Source of the DNA: Novosphingobium sp. B 225 | Lineage (GTDB): Bacteria; Pseudomonadota; Alphaproteobacteria; Sphingomonadales; Sphingomonadaceae | Reading direction: 5' to 3' | NCBI RefSeq assembly: GCF_002198665.1 | Contig: NZ_MWLM01000064.1 | Coordinates: forward strand, 177,832 to 241,831 | DNA length: 64,000 nt | Shown: positions 16,758-25,938 of the stretch, piece by piece | How positions within the stretch are numbered: position 1 is the first letter of the stretch | Layout: each line of letters starts with the position of its first letter | Position numbers and translations under genes: made by a program | The notes under the pieces: generated by a model | Databases searched by the model: none | Told to the model about the DNA's origin: nothing | The model's input: the letters and a program-made list of their open reading frames with translations, nothing else

Positions 16758-17067
16758 TTTATGGATCTGCTGTCTGGAGTGGCGGCCAGGTGGCCATCGC
16801 GTGCAGGGGCTATGGGGGGCAACGCCGAAGGTCCATGCGCTGAGCCGAGCATAAGCAGGTTTGATTGAGAGCTGCAATTCCCGTGATTTCTATCGGAATG
16901 AGTTTTGATGCCATGAAAAAAAGGCATTGTCCGATCCCAGCATAATGGGTGACTTTGTCGTGCCGAGTTGCGGGACGGAAAGTTCCGAGGCCTGACAATG
17001 GGGGTTGGGGTACTGAGGGTCAGTACCGTCACCTCGTGCCGTCATGGTGTTTCTAGGGAGGGGTTAA
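16758..17067. promoter_or_regulatory. 310-bp divergent intergenic region with perfect inverted repeat
   Basis: No gene is seen here. Divergent control region between the YbaK/sdaA unit (minus) and the TonB-receptor gene (plus). A perfect 8-bp inverted repeat with a 3-nt loop, GGTACTGA-GGG-TCAGTACC, lies at 17009-17027, about 40 bp before the receptor start, positioned like a repressor site or 5'-UTR hairpin. A GGGAGG ribosome-binding site lies just upstream of the GTG at 17068. A poly-A run sits at about 16915-16922. Confidence 0.5.
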
Positions 17068-19845
17068 GTGAAAGCAGCACTCAAGATTTCAAGCGCGATC
17101 GCCGCAGTGGCGATGTTCGGGGCCGGTGGCAGTGCTGCCTGGGCTCAGGATGCCGGTGGCGCCGAGACGTCGCTGGGCGTGGACGATATCGTGGTGACCG
17201 CAACGCGGCGCGAAGAATCGGCCAACCGCATTCCGGTCGCGATTCAGGCGCTTGGTGCCAAGCAGCTTGAACAGCTCAACGTCACCAGCTTCGAAAAGCT
17301 GGTTGAATACCTGCCCTCGGTCCGCACCGCTTCGCGTGGTCCGGGCATTTCGTCGGTCTATATCCGCGGGCTGTCGACGGACACCGCCGGGTCGCAGATC
17401 CTCGGCGTGGCGGGCGTGCAGCCCAACGTGGCGCTCTATCTCAACGATGCCCCCGCTTCGACCCCGGGCCGCAACCTTGACATTCACCCAACCGACATCA
17501 ACCGCATCGAAGTGCTGGCGGGCCCGCAGGGCACGCTGTTTGGCGCGAACGCGATGGGCGGGGCGATCCGCTACATCACCAACAAGCCGAACCTCAACGA
17601 ATTCGAAGCCGGCTTCACCGGGATGGCCGCCACCACCAAGGGCGGTGCGGCCAGCTTTGGTGCGGAAGGCTTTATCAACCTGCCGATCGTCAAGGACAAG
17701 CTGGGCCTGCGTCTGGCGTTCTACAGCGATCACCAGGGCGGCTATATCGACAACGTCGCCGGTACCTATCGCATGCCGTGGGATGCGGGTGGCCCGGGCC
17801 GTCTGCCCACCGGCAACCCGCTGCTGGTTACCCAGGCGATCCAGAGCTGCGTCGGCAAGGTGAACTGCGTTGCCACCGCGACGGGAACCAGCGGCGGCTT
17901 CAAGGTGCCGCTGCGCCAGTCGATCAGCAACAACGCCTTCATCGAAGACAATTACAACGATGCCAACTACAACGGCGGCCGCGCCACGGTTGATTTCCAC
18001 ATCAACGATGACTGGTCGATCGAAGCGATGACGCTCTATCAAGAGCTCAAGACCAACGGCGTGTTTGACTATGCGCCGGGGGTGGGTGACCTCAAGGTTC
18101 AGCAGTATGGCCCGAACACTCTGAAGGACACGATCAGCCTGTCTACCCTGACCCTCAAGGGTCGCATGGGTATCCTGGATATGATCTTCACCTCGTCCTA
18201 CCAGAACCACCATTCGGTCCAGCAGGCTGACTACGCGAAGTACGCCAACATCGGCCTCTATATGCCGTTCTACAACTGCGACCGCGGCGTCTATTATGCC
18301 GGTTATGCCACTTCGGCGGCGCAGGGTCAGACCTGCTATTCCCCGGCCAACAGCTACAAGGTCAATGACCGCAACAAGCGCTGGACGCAGGAATTCCGCA
18401 TCACCACTCCGGCCGAAAACCGGCTGCGGGCAACCGTTGGCGGTTTCTACGATCTCAACAAGATCTATGACGTTACCCAGTGGAACTATGTCCTGCCGGC
18501 CGCCGGCTTCATTTATGATCTGACGCCAAATCCGCAGGTCAACAAGGAAATTGGTGCCGGCGTGCTGCCGGGGGCCGGGTTCGTCAACACGATCCTGCGC
18601 CGTGACCGCCAGTTCGCACTTTACGGCGAAGCCTCGTTCGACATCGTGCCCGACAAGCTGACCATCACCGGTGGCGCGCGGTACTACGATGAAAGCGCGG
18701 CGATGTACGGCGGGTCGAGCTCAAGCTTCTCCGGCACGGTGCGTGCCACTTGCGCCACGGTCAGCACCGATCCGGCGACTGGCCTCACCACCTGCAACTA
18801 TGTGCCCAAGGCCGTCGCGCCGACCAGCCTTGCTGCCAGCGCGGTGCTTTCGACCAACCTGGCCGGGATCAACCCGGCCAAGTACTCGGGCGTGATCTTC
18901 AAGGGCAACCTGACCTACAAGATCACTCCGGATTCGCTGATCTATGCCACCTTCTCCGAAGGGTTCCGTCCGGGCGGCTTCAACCGCAAGGGCTGCAACG
19001 GCGGCGTTGCGGCGCAGGCAGCCTATGCTGCGGCATGCGCGGCCAACCGTGCCTATGCTCCGGACAAGGTCAAGAACTACGAACTCGGAGCCAAGTTGGG
19101 CCTGCTCGATCGCCGGCTGCAAATCAACGTGGCGGCCTACAAGATCGAATGGAAAGACATCCAGATGGCGGCGTTTGACCAGAACATCTCGAACCAGACC
19201 TTCGTCAGCAACCTGGCCAATGCGCGGATCTATGGCTTTGAAGGCGATATTACCGCACGTCCCAGCGCGGGTCTGACCATTTCGAGTGGCTTCTCGTACA
19301 ACGACACCAAGCTGACCGGCTGCACCGGCAATGCGATTGCCACTTTGCTCTGCGCACAAGGTGTGCTGGTTCCCGCAGGTAGCCCGCTGGCGCTTAGCCC
19401 GAAGTTCCAGGGCAACCTGCGCTTCCGCTATGAGTGGGAGATGGAAGGCGGGCTCAAGCCGTTTATCTCGGCGGGGATGCACTATGTCGGCAAGACGATC
19501 ACGTCAGACATTGCCAACACCAACATCCTCTACACCGGCTGCAACTCGCCCTATGCAACCTGCCCGAGTGCAGCAAACCCGAACGCCGCAAATGCGACAA
19601 TTAACGGCGTGTTCGTCAAGCCAGGCGATCCGATCCAGCTTCAGCCGAACTCGTTCAACCAGCCCAGCTACACCACCTTCGAAGCCTCGATCGGGGTCAG
19701 CAAGGACAACTGGTCGCTCACCATTTACGGTGAGAACCTGGGTGACAAGCGGCCGCAGTTGTTCACCAGCGCCAACGACGGTGAAAAGCGCGTGACCACT
19801 TCGCGCCCCCGTACCATCGGTATGCGCGTTTCGTACAAGATGTGA
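17068..19845 (+). CDS. TonB-dependent outer-membrane receptor
   Basis: Receptor of 925 aa for energised uptake across the outer membrane. It has a signal peptide (about 1-27, cut after AWAQ), a TonB box-like 'DDIVVTATRR' at about 38-47, a plug domain to about 170 ('SSVYIRGLSTD', 'RIEVLAGPQGTLFGANAMGGAIRYITNKP') and a 22-strand barrel ending in 'MRVSYKM'. It starts at GTG 17068 behind a good ribosome-binding site. This is the large catabolic type common in sphingomonads. No FecIR-type regulator is adjacent. The substrate is probably that of the following catabolic genes. A hairpin follows the stop. Confidence 0.94.
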   Translation: MKAALKISSAIAAVAMFGAGGSAAWAQDAGGAETSLGVDDIVVTATRREESANRIPVAIQALGAKQLEQLNVTSFEKLVEYLPSVRTASRGPGISSVYIRGLSTDTAGSQILGVAGVQPNVALYLNDAPASTPGRNLDIHPTDINRIEVLAGPQGTLFGANAMGGAIRYITNKPNLNEFEAGFTGMAATTKGGAASFGAEGFINLPIVKDKLGLRLAFYSDHQGGYIDNVAGTYRMPWDAGGPGRLPTGNPLLVTQAIQSCVGKVNCVATATGTSGGFKVPLRQSISNNAFIEDNYNDANYNGGRATVDFHINDDWSIEAMTLYQELKTNGVFDYAPGVGDLKVQQYGPNTLKDTISLSTLTLKGRMGILDMIFTSSYQNHHSVQQADYAKYANIGLYMPFYNCDRGVYYAGYATSAAQGQTCYSPANSYKVNDRNKRWTQEFRITTPAENRLRATVGGFYDLNKIYDVTQWNYVLPAAGFIYDLTPNPQVNKEIGAGVLPGAGFVNTILRRDRQFALYGEASFDIVPDKLTITGGARYYDESAAMYGGSSSSFSGTVRATCATVSTDPATGLTTCNYVPKAVAPTSLAASAVLSTNLAGINPAKYSGVIFKGNLTYKITPDSLIYATFSEGFRPGGFNRKGCNGGVAAQAAYAAACAANRAYAPDKVKNYELGAKLGLLDRRLQINVAAYKIEWKDIQMAAFDQNISNQTFVSNLANARIYGFEGDITARPSAGLTISSGFSYNDTKLTGCTGNAIATLLCAQGVLVPAGSPLALSPKFQGNLRFRYEWEMEGGLKPFISAGMHYVGKTITSDIANTNILYTGCNSPYATCPSAANPNAANATINGVFVKPGDPIQLQPNSFNQPSYTTFEASIGVSKDNWSLTIYGENLGDKRPQLFTSANDGEKRVTTSRPRTIGMRVSYKM

Positions 19846-19853
19846 GAGTGATA

Positions 19854-19879
19854 GCCCCCCGTCATCATGAACGGGGGGC
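19854..19879 (+). terminator. Hairpin after the TonB receptor gene
   Basis: A perfect 9-bp GC-rich inverted repeat (GCCCCCCGT / ACGGGGGGC) with an 8-nt loop lies 9 bp after the receptor stop. A T-tract is lacking, so termination may be partial. It separates the receptor from the sulfotransferase gene. Confidence 0.6.
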
Positions 19880-19987
19880 GGGCTCTTCGGGTCGGATCGG
19901 GGGTGGCGCCCGCAAGGTGCTGCCCCCGTTCTTTTGGAGAGTCGCTTTCGTGTTGGACAATGCCGGATCTCAAGCCAAACTGACCGC

Positions 19988-22012
19988 ATGGTGACCAATC
20001 AACAGACCGATACCCTTGTACCAGCCCAGTCGGAGGAAGCCGACCGGCTGGTCGACGCGGCCAGACAGGCGTTGCAGCGCGGCCAGTTGCCGCAGGCCGA
20101 AGGACACTGTCAGCAGGCTCTGAAACTACGCAGCGATCACCGCGAAGCCTTGTTCATGCTGGCCGCAATCCAGCGCTTCTCACGCCGCCCGCTGGATGCA
20201 CTGGCCACCGCCGCGCGGCTGATCGAACTCGATAGCGGCTATGGCCGCGCCTACCAGGAACGCGCACTGTGCCTGCGCGCGCTGGGCCGCGATGCCGAAG
20301 CGCTGACTGCCTTTCAGGATGCGGTTGCACTCAATACCGGATTGCTCCCCAGCTGGCGCGCCCTTGCGGAATTGCAGCGGGCCAACGGTCAGAGCGAAGC
20401 GGCGGAATTTGCCCTGGCACAGTGCGCCTATCTGGAAAGCCTGCCGGATGAATTGCAAGCGGTGATCCGGTTGATCCAGGAACACCGTTTGGGCATGGCC
20501 GAAAACCTGTGCCGGGCTTTTCTGCAAAAGCATGGCCATCACACCGAAGGGATGCGTTTGCTCGCGGAAATCGGTGTGAAGTTCAATTCCTATGACGAGG
20601 CGGAGTTTCTGCTGGAATCATGCCTGGTGCTGGAACCCCAGAACACCAACGCCCATTTTGACTACGTCAACGTGCTGAACAAGCGCCAGAAATTCGGCGA
20701 TGCGGTGGAACAGGCCAAGGCGCTGCGGCAAAAGGCACCGGGCATGGGGCAGTTCGATCTGCTCTATGCCAACCAGGTTCTGGCCGTGGGCGAATTTGAC
20801 GAAGCGCTGGGGATCTATCGCCAGCAACTGGAACGGATGCCGCGCAATCCTACGCTGCACCTGTCGGTTGGCCATGCGCTGAAAACGATCGGACAGCAGG
20901 GTGAAGCAATCGCGGCCTACCGCGATGCGTACAAGGTCAAACCCGATTTTGGCGACGCCTATTGGAGCCTGGCCAATCTCAAGACCTATCGCTTTGAAGA
21001 CAGCGAACTGGCGCAGATGCGGGCGTTTGAAGAACGCGGCGAAACTGGGCTGGCGGACCGTTATCACCTCTGCTTTGCGCTGGGCAAAGCGCTGGAAGAC
21101 CGCGGCGAATATGGCGAAAGCTTTGCCTATTACGAACGCGGCAACCGCCTGAAGCGTGACGAAGTGGGTTATGACTGGCGGCGGATCACCAAGGAAATCG
21201 GACTGCAGCAGGACCATTGCGGGCCGGAGCTGTTCGAGCAGTTCAAGGGGGCCGGCTGCCCCGCGCCGGATCCGATCTTCATTCTGGGGCTGCCGCGCGC
21301 CGGATCGACCTTGATCGAACAGATCCTGTCATCGCACAGCGAGGTTGAAGGCACGCTGGAACTGCCCAACATCCTGTCACTGGCCCACCGGCTGGACGGC
21401 GCGCGCCGACGCGACGAGGAAGCGAATTATCCCCGCAACCTGACCGAACTGGACCGCGCCGCGCTGACCCAGTTTGGCGAGCATTTCATCCGCGATACCA
21501 GGATCCACCGCAAGCTGGGCAAGCGCTTGTTTATCGACAAGATGCCCAACAATTTCCGGCACATTGCGCTGATCCACCTGATCCTGCCCAATGCCCGAAT
21601 CATTGATGCCCGGCGCGGTGCCATGGGTTGCTGCTTCTCGGGCTTCAAGCAGCTGTTCGCCGAAGGGCAGGAGTTCACTTACGGGCTGGAGGAAATCGGC
21701 CACTATTACAGCGACTATGTGGGCCTGATGGATCACTGGGACCGGGTGCTGCCCGGCAAGGCGCTGCGCGTTCAATATGAAGACGTAGTCTCTGATCTGG
21801 AAAACCAGGTCCGGCGGCTGCTCGATTTTCTGGGCCTGCCGTTTGAACAGGCGTGCATCGATTTTCACCGCACCGAACGTGCCGTGCGCACGGCCAGTTC
21901 GGAACAGGTGCGGCAACCGATCTATCAAAGCGGCGTCGACCAGTGGGAGAATTACTCGGACTACCTGGATCCGCTCCGTACGGTTCTGGGATCGAAGCTG
22001 GCGAACACTTGA
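19988..22012 (+). CDS. TPR-repeat sulfotransferase family protein
   Basis: Protein of 674 aa with tetratricopeptide repeats over about the first 400 residues and a C-terminal sulfotransferase domain. The 5'-phosphosulfate-binding loop is 'LGLPRAGSTLIEQ' at about residue 430, and 'YEDVVSDLENQVRRLLDFLGLPFE' is typical of the domain end. Such proteins are frequent beside TonB receptors in sphingomonads and caulobacters; their acceptors are mostly unknown. I prefer the ATG at 19988; a TTG at 19934 adds 18 residues. No signal peptide is apparent. Confidence 0.83.
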   Translation: MVTNQQTDTLVPAQSEEADRLVDAARQALQRGQLPQAEGHCQQALKLRSDHREALFMLAAIQRFSRRPLDALATAARLIELDSGYGRAYQERALCLRALGRDAEALTAFQDAVALNTGLLPSWRALAELQRANGQSEAAEFALAQCAYLESLPDELQAVIRLIQEHRLGMAENLCRAFLQKHGHHTEGMRLLAEIGVKFNSYDEAEFLLESCLVLEPQNTNAHFDYVNVLNKRQKFGDAVEQAKALRQKAPGMGQFDLLYANQVLAVGEFDEALGIYRQQLERMPRNPTLHLSVGHALKTIGQQGEAIAAYRDAYKVKPDFGDAYWSLANLKTYRFEDSELAQMRAFEERGETGLADRYHLCFALGKALEDRGEYGESFAYYERGNRLKRDEVGYDWRRITKEIGLQQDHCGPELFEQFKGAGCPAPDPIFILGLPRAGSTLIEQILSSHSEVEGTLELPNILSLAHRLDGARRRDEEANYPRNLTELDRAALTQFGEHFIRDTRIHRKLGKRLFIDKMPNNFRHIALIHLILPNARIIDARRGAMGCCFSGFKQLFAEGQEFTYGLEEIGHYYSDYVGLMDHWDRVLPGKALRVQYEDVVSDLENQVRRLLDFLGLPFEQACIDFHRTERAVRTASSEQVRQPIYQSGVDQWENYSDYLDPLRTVLGSKLANT

Positions 22013-22023
22013 AGGGGGATGGG

Positions 22024-23328
22024 ATGATGCAGGCAGAAAGACCGATAACCGCCGATGACAAATCGACGGTTTATGAACGCTGGTACGTCCTGTTCATCAT
22101 GATGCTGGTCTATACGATCAGCATCGCTGACCGGTACGTTTTCTCGCAGGTGCAGGATCAGATCAAGGCTGAGCTGCAGCTTACCGATTTCGGGATCGGG
22201 CTGGTTGGCGGGGTTTCACTTGGGTTGTTCTATGTGACGATGGGCATCCCCTTGTCCTGGCTAGCGGATCGGAAAAATCGTCGCAATCTGCTGGCTTTTT
22301 CAATTACCGTATGGTCGGTGGCGACGGCCCTGTGCGGCCTTTCCAAGACCTTCTGGCAACTTCTGCTTGCGCGGATCGGCGTGGGTATCGGAGAGGCTGG
22401 CGGAACACCGCCCTGCAATTCGATCGTGGCCGATTATTTTCCGGCTGCGCGCCGGCCGATGGCGATGACCCTGTTTGCGCTGGGCGCACCGATCGGAGCA
22501 TGGCTCGGGGCCGATATGGCCGGTGCGATCAGCCACGCCTATGGCTGGCATATGGCCTTCCTGGTGCTCGGCGTGCCGGGCGTCCTGCTGGCCGTGATCA
22601 TCATGCTGACGATCAAAGAGCCTGAACGCGGCCGGCTTGACGCGGTGTCGAGCGAGGAAACGCCGACCTTGAAGGAAACGCTGCGCTTCCTGCGCACGCA
22701 AAAAGCTGCCTTGCACGGCATGATGGGCGGCGGGCTCTCGGCTTTTTGGGGCTGGGGGCTGATGTGGTTTACCTCGCCGTTCCTGCAACGGAATTTCCAG
22801 CTCAACGAGGCTGAGGCCGGGGCGATCACCGGTCCGATCCATCTGTGGATGGGCATCGGGGCTTCGCTGCTGACGGCATGGATCCTGACCAAGCCAAGTT
22901 TTGCAAGCCCGAAGCAGGTCACCAGATTGCTGAGCGTGGTCACCGCTTTGGCGACAGTGCCATCGATCATCGCCTATTACACTCACTCGCTTCCGCTCGC
23001 GACCCTGATGCTGTGGATCTTCATTCCCGCGATCTATTTCTACATCGGTCCGGCTTTCGCACTGGTCCAGAATCTGGCCCCGTCGAAAATGCGGGCGATG
23101 TTTGTCGCGATCTCGTTGCTGTTCGCAAACATCCTTAACCTCGTCGTGATTCCGCCCTTGATCGGCTTTCTGAGCGATACATTCGCCGGGCCGGGCGGGG
23201 CAGATGGGGCGTCGCTCAGGACAGCCTTGTTGATTCTTGCTCCGACCGGATTCTGGGCCGCCTACCACTATTGGGCCGCCGGGAAGACCATCGAGGCCGA
23301 CCAGAAGCGAGCAGTTGGGTATGTCTGA
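22024..23328 (+). CDS. MFS transporter, spinster-like family
   Basis: Membrane transporter of 434 aa with about 12 predicted transmembrane segments. The MFS signature lies between TM2 and TM3 (GIPLSWLADRKNRRNLL), and 'ARIGVGIGEAGGTPPCNSIVADYFP' is typical of the spinster-type group that moves small organic acids or lipids in sphingomonad catabolic clusters. The start ATG-ATG at 22024 follows a GAAGGGGG site 12 nt after the sulfotransferase. Its last 8 nt overlap the aldehyde dehydrogenase start. Confidence 0.88.
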   Translation: MMQAERPITADDKSTVYERWYVLFIMMLVYTISIADRYVFSQVQDQIKAELQLTDFGIGLVGGVSLGLFYVTMGIPLSWLADRKNRRNLLAFSITVWSVATALCGLSKTFWQLLLARIGVGIGEAGGTPPCNSIVADYFPAARRPMAMTLFALGAPIGAWLGADMAGAISHAYGWHMAFLVLGVPGVLLAVIIMLTIKEPERGRLDAVSSEETPTLKETLRFLRTQKAALHGMMGGGLSAFWGWGLMWFTSPFLQRNFQLNEAEAGAITGPIHLWMGIGASLLTAWILTKPSFASPKQVTRLLSVVTALATVPSIIAYYTHSLPLATLMLWIFIPAIYFYIGPAFALVQNLAPSKMRAMFVAISLLFANILNLVVIPPLIGFLSDTFAGPGGADGASLRTALLILAPTGFWAAYHYWAAGKTIEADQKRAVGYV

Positions 23329-24754
23329 TTCTTTGCTGTCCTATATCGCCGGGCAATGGGTTCTGCCCGGCGACAATGGTGTGCACGAGGCGGTAAATCC
23401 GGCCACTGAACAAGTCTGCGCCCGGGTCGCGTTGTGCGGACCCGCCGAAGCCGATGCTGCTGTGCGCGCGGCGCGGGAGGCATTTGAGGGCTGGCGCACG
23501 ACCCCGCTCGATGCGCGTATGGCATTGGTTGAGCGGCTGATCGCCGTGTTCCAGCGCCGCTATGATGCAATGGTGTCAGCGATCTCAACCGAAATGGGCG
23601 CGCCGCATGACCTTTCGCACAATTCGCAGGCGGAATGCGGTCCCGGCCACCTGACCGAGACATTGCGCGCGGCGCGGGCGATGGAGTGGGAAAGGCCGAT
23701 TGGCACAGGGGCCTTGCTGGTTCACGAACCGGTTGGCGTCTGCGTGCTGATCACCCCGTGGAATTGGCCGATCAACCAACTGGCTGCCAAGATCGGCCCG
23801 GCGCTGGTCGCGGGCTGCACCATGGTGGTCAAGCCGAGTGAAATGGCCCCGCTTTCCGCGCAGCTGTTTGCCGAATTCGTGGATGAAGCAGGTTTTCCGG
23901 CCGGGGTGTTCAATCTGGTTCATGGCACCGGGGCCAGCGTTGGTCCAACGCTGACCGCGCATCCCGAGGTTGACATGATCTCGTTCACCGGATCGACTGC
24001 AGCGGGGATCATTGTCAGCAAGTCCGCTGCGGATACGGTCAAGCGAGTCTCGCTGGAGCTGGGCGGAAAATCGCCCAACCTGGTATTTGATGATGATGCG
24101 CTGGAAGCGGCGGTTACGCGCGGCGTGCTGCATTGCTTCAACAACACCGGCCAGTCCTGCAATGCTCCAACCCGGATGCTGGTGGAAGCAAGCGCTTATG
24201 CCCGCGCGGTTGAAATCGCGGGCCGCGTGGGGGCCGCCGCCGTGCTGGGCGATCCGGCCAGGCCGGGTGCGCATCTGGGACCGGTCAGCAGCAAGGCGCA
24301 GTTCGACAAGATCCAGAGACTGATCCAGGCCGGGATTGATGAAGGCGCGCAACTGGTCTGTGGCGGTCCTGGCCGGGCAGACGGGTTCGATCGCGGATAC
24401 TATGTCCGCCCGACGATCTTTGCCGGTGTTCACAACGATATGACCGTGGCGCGCGAGGAGATCTTCGGCCCGGTCCTGGTGATGATCCCCTTTGCCGACG
24501 AGGCTGAGGCCGTGCGCATTGCCAATGACACGCCCTATGGCCTGGCTGCCTATGTCCAGAGCCAGGACATGGACCGCGCCCGCCGTATCGCCCGTCAGAT
24601 CCGCGCGGGCAGCGTCCACCTCAACGGCACCGGGCAGGATTATTGCTCTCCCTTTGGCGGGTTCAAGCAATCCGGCAATGGCCGCGAATGGGGCGAATGG
24701 GGCCTCCATGATTTCGTCGAACTCAAGGTTATCAACGGATACGGCGCCGCATGA
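23321..24754 (+). CDS. Aldehyde dehydrogenase (NAD(P)-dependent)
   Basis: ALDH-superfamily enzyme of 477 aa oxidising an aldehyde to its acid. Catalytic residues are E246 in LELGGKSPN and C280 in NTGQSCNA, with the oxyanion Asn147 in PWNWP. The start ATG at 23321 overlaps the transporter stop (ATGTCTGA), and the gene ends coupled to the enolase-family gene by ATGA. The partner GMC oxidoreductase in the same operon would supply the aldehyde. Substrate not determined. Confidence 0.92.
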   Translation: MSDSLLSYIAGQWVLPGDNGVHEAVNPATEQVCARVALCGPAEADAAVRAAREAFEGWRTTPLDARMALVERLIAVFQRRYDAMVSAISTEMGAPHDLSHNSQAECGPGHLTETLRAARAMEWERPIGTGALLVHEPVGVCVLITPWNWPINQLAAKIGPALVAGCTMVVKPSEMAPLSAQLFAEFVDEAGFPAGVFNLVHGTGASVGPTLTAHPEVDMISFTGSTAAGIIVSKSAADTVKRVSLELGGKSPNLVFDDDALEAAVTRGVLHCFNNTGQSCNAPTRMLVEASAYARAVEIAGRVGAAAVLGDPARPGAHLGPVSSKAQFDKIQRLIQAGIDEGAQLVCGGPGRADGFDRGYYVRPTIFAGVHNDMTVAREEIFGPVLVMIPFADEAEAVRIANDTPYGLAAYVQSQDMDRARRIARQIRAGSVHLNGTGQDYCSPFGGFKQSGNGREWGEWGLHDFVELKVINGYGAA

Positions 24755-25938
24755 AGCTTTCTGACATCAAGACCTTTGTGGTCGGCAATCCGCCGCCGCA
24801 TTTCGGCGGGCGTTACTTTGTGTTCGTCAAGCTGACCACGGCCTGCGGGATCAGCGGGGTGGGCGAGGCTTATTGCGTGCCGTTCGAGCCGCATCTGGTC
24901 GCGAAAATGATCGAGGACGTGTTCGGCCGCTATCTGGCCGGGCAGGATCCGCACGACATCGAGGCGATGTGGCGGCGGGTCTATTCCAGCGGGTTTACCC
25001 AGCATCCCGACCTGACACTGATGGGTGTGCTGAGCGCGCTGGAAATGGCCTGCTGGGACATCGTCGGCAAGGCGGCGGGGCAGCCAGTGCACAAGCTGCT
25101 GGGCGGCCGCGTGCATGAACGGCTGCGCGCTTACACCTATATCTATCCGCGCCCGGGCGACCAGACCGACGTCTACCATGATCCGGATCTCGCCGCCGAA
25201 CGTGCGCTGACCTATCTCGACATGGGCTTTACCGCGCTCAAGTTCGATCCGGCCGGGCCCTATTCGGCTTTCGACGGGCGGCAACTTTCGCTTGAAGCGC
25301 TCGACCTGTCTGAACGGTTCTGCAAGCGCCTGCGCGAGGCGGTGGGCACACGTGCCGATCTGTTGTTCGGCACCCATGGTCAGATGACCGCCGCTGGGGC
25401 GATCCGGCTCGCCAAGCGGCTTGAGAAGTACGATCCGCTGTGGCTGGAAGAACCGGTTCCGCCTGATGCGCCCGAAGAAAGCGCGCGGGTCGCGCGAGCC
25501 ACCTCGATCCCTGTCGCCACGGGTGAGCGGCTGGCCACCAAGTACGATTTCGCCCGCTTGCTCGATTGCGGCGGGGCTGCAATTCTGCAGATGAACCTGG
25601 GCCGGGTAGGTGGTTTGCTCGAAGCCAAGAAGATCGCCGGAATGGCCGAGGTCCGTCACGTCCAGATCGCTCCGCACCTCTATTGCGGGCCGATCGTCGG
25701 CGCGGCGAATGTCCAGCTTGCGGCCTGTTCGCCGAATTTCTTGATCCTCGAAAGCATCGAGGATTGGAGCGGATTCCACGCGCAGATTCTCAAGGTTCCG
25801 ATCCGGTTCGAGGATGGGCATGTGATCCCGCCCGATGCCCCAGGGTTGGGAGTGGAGATCAACGAAGATGTCGCGCTTGCGCACCCCTACAACGGGACCA
25901 TGCTGCATCTCGAAATGACCCAGCATCCCGTGCGCTGA
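24751..25938 (+). CDS. Mandelate racemase/muconate-lactonizing (enolase superfamily) enzyme
   Basis: Enzyme of 395 aa with the enolase-superfamily capping domain (1-125) and barrel. Candidate catalytic features are KFD at 164-166, WLEEP with E233/E234, the TGER stretch with E259, and H309 in IAPHLYCGP. At the usual first metal ligand, where sugar-acid dehydratases show D-x-H, I read G207-T-H209. Members of this group are often sugar-acid dehydratases or racemases; the substrate here is unknown. Coupled by ATGA to the aldehyde dehydrogenase and by TGATG to the GMC oxidoreductase. Confidence 0.86.
   Translation: MKLSDIKTFVVGNPPPHFGGRYFVFVKLTTACGISGVGEAYCVPFEPHLVAKMIEDVFGRYLAGQDPHDIEAMWRRVYSSGFTQHPDLTLMGVLSALEMACWDIVGKAAGQPVHKLLGGRVHERLRAYTYIYPRPGDQTDVYHDPDLAAERALTYLDMGFTALKFDPAGPYSAFDGRQLSLEALDLSERFCKRLREAVGTRADLLFGTHGQMTAAGAIRLAKRLEKYDPLWLEEPVPPDAPEESARVARATSIPVATGERLATKYDFARLLDCGGAAILQMNLGRVGGLLEAKKIAGMAEVRHVQIAPHLYCGPIVGAANVQLAACSPNFLILESIEDWSGFHAQILKVPIRFEDGHVIPPDAPGLGVEINEDVALAHPYNGTMLHLEMTQHPVR

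Noticed and set aside
15499-16854. 451-codon plus-strand frame across sdaA and the YbaK gene
   Set aside because: It crosses two convincing minus-strand genes and has no family features.
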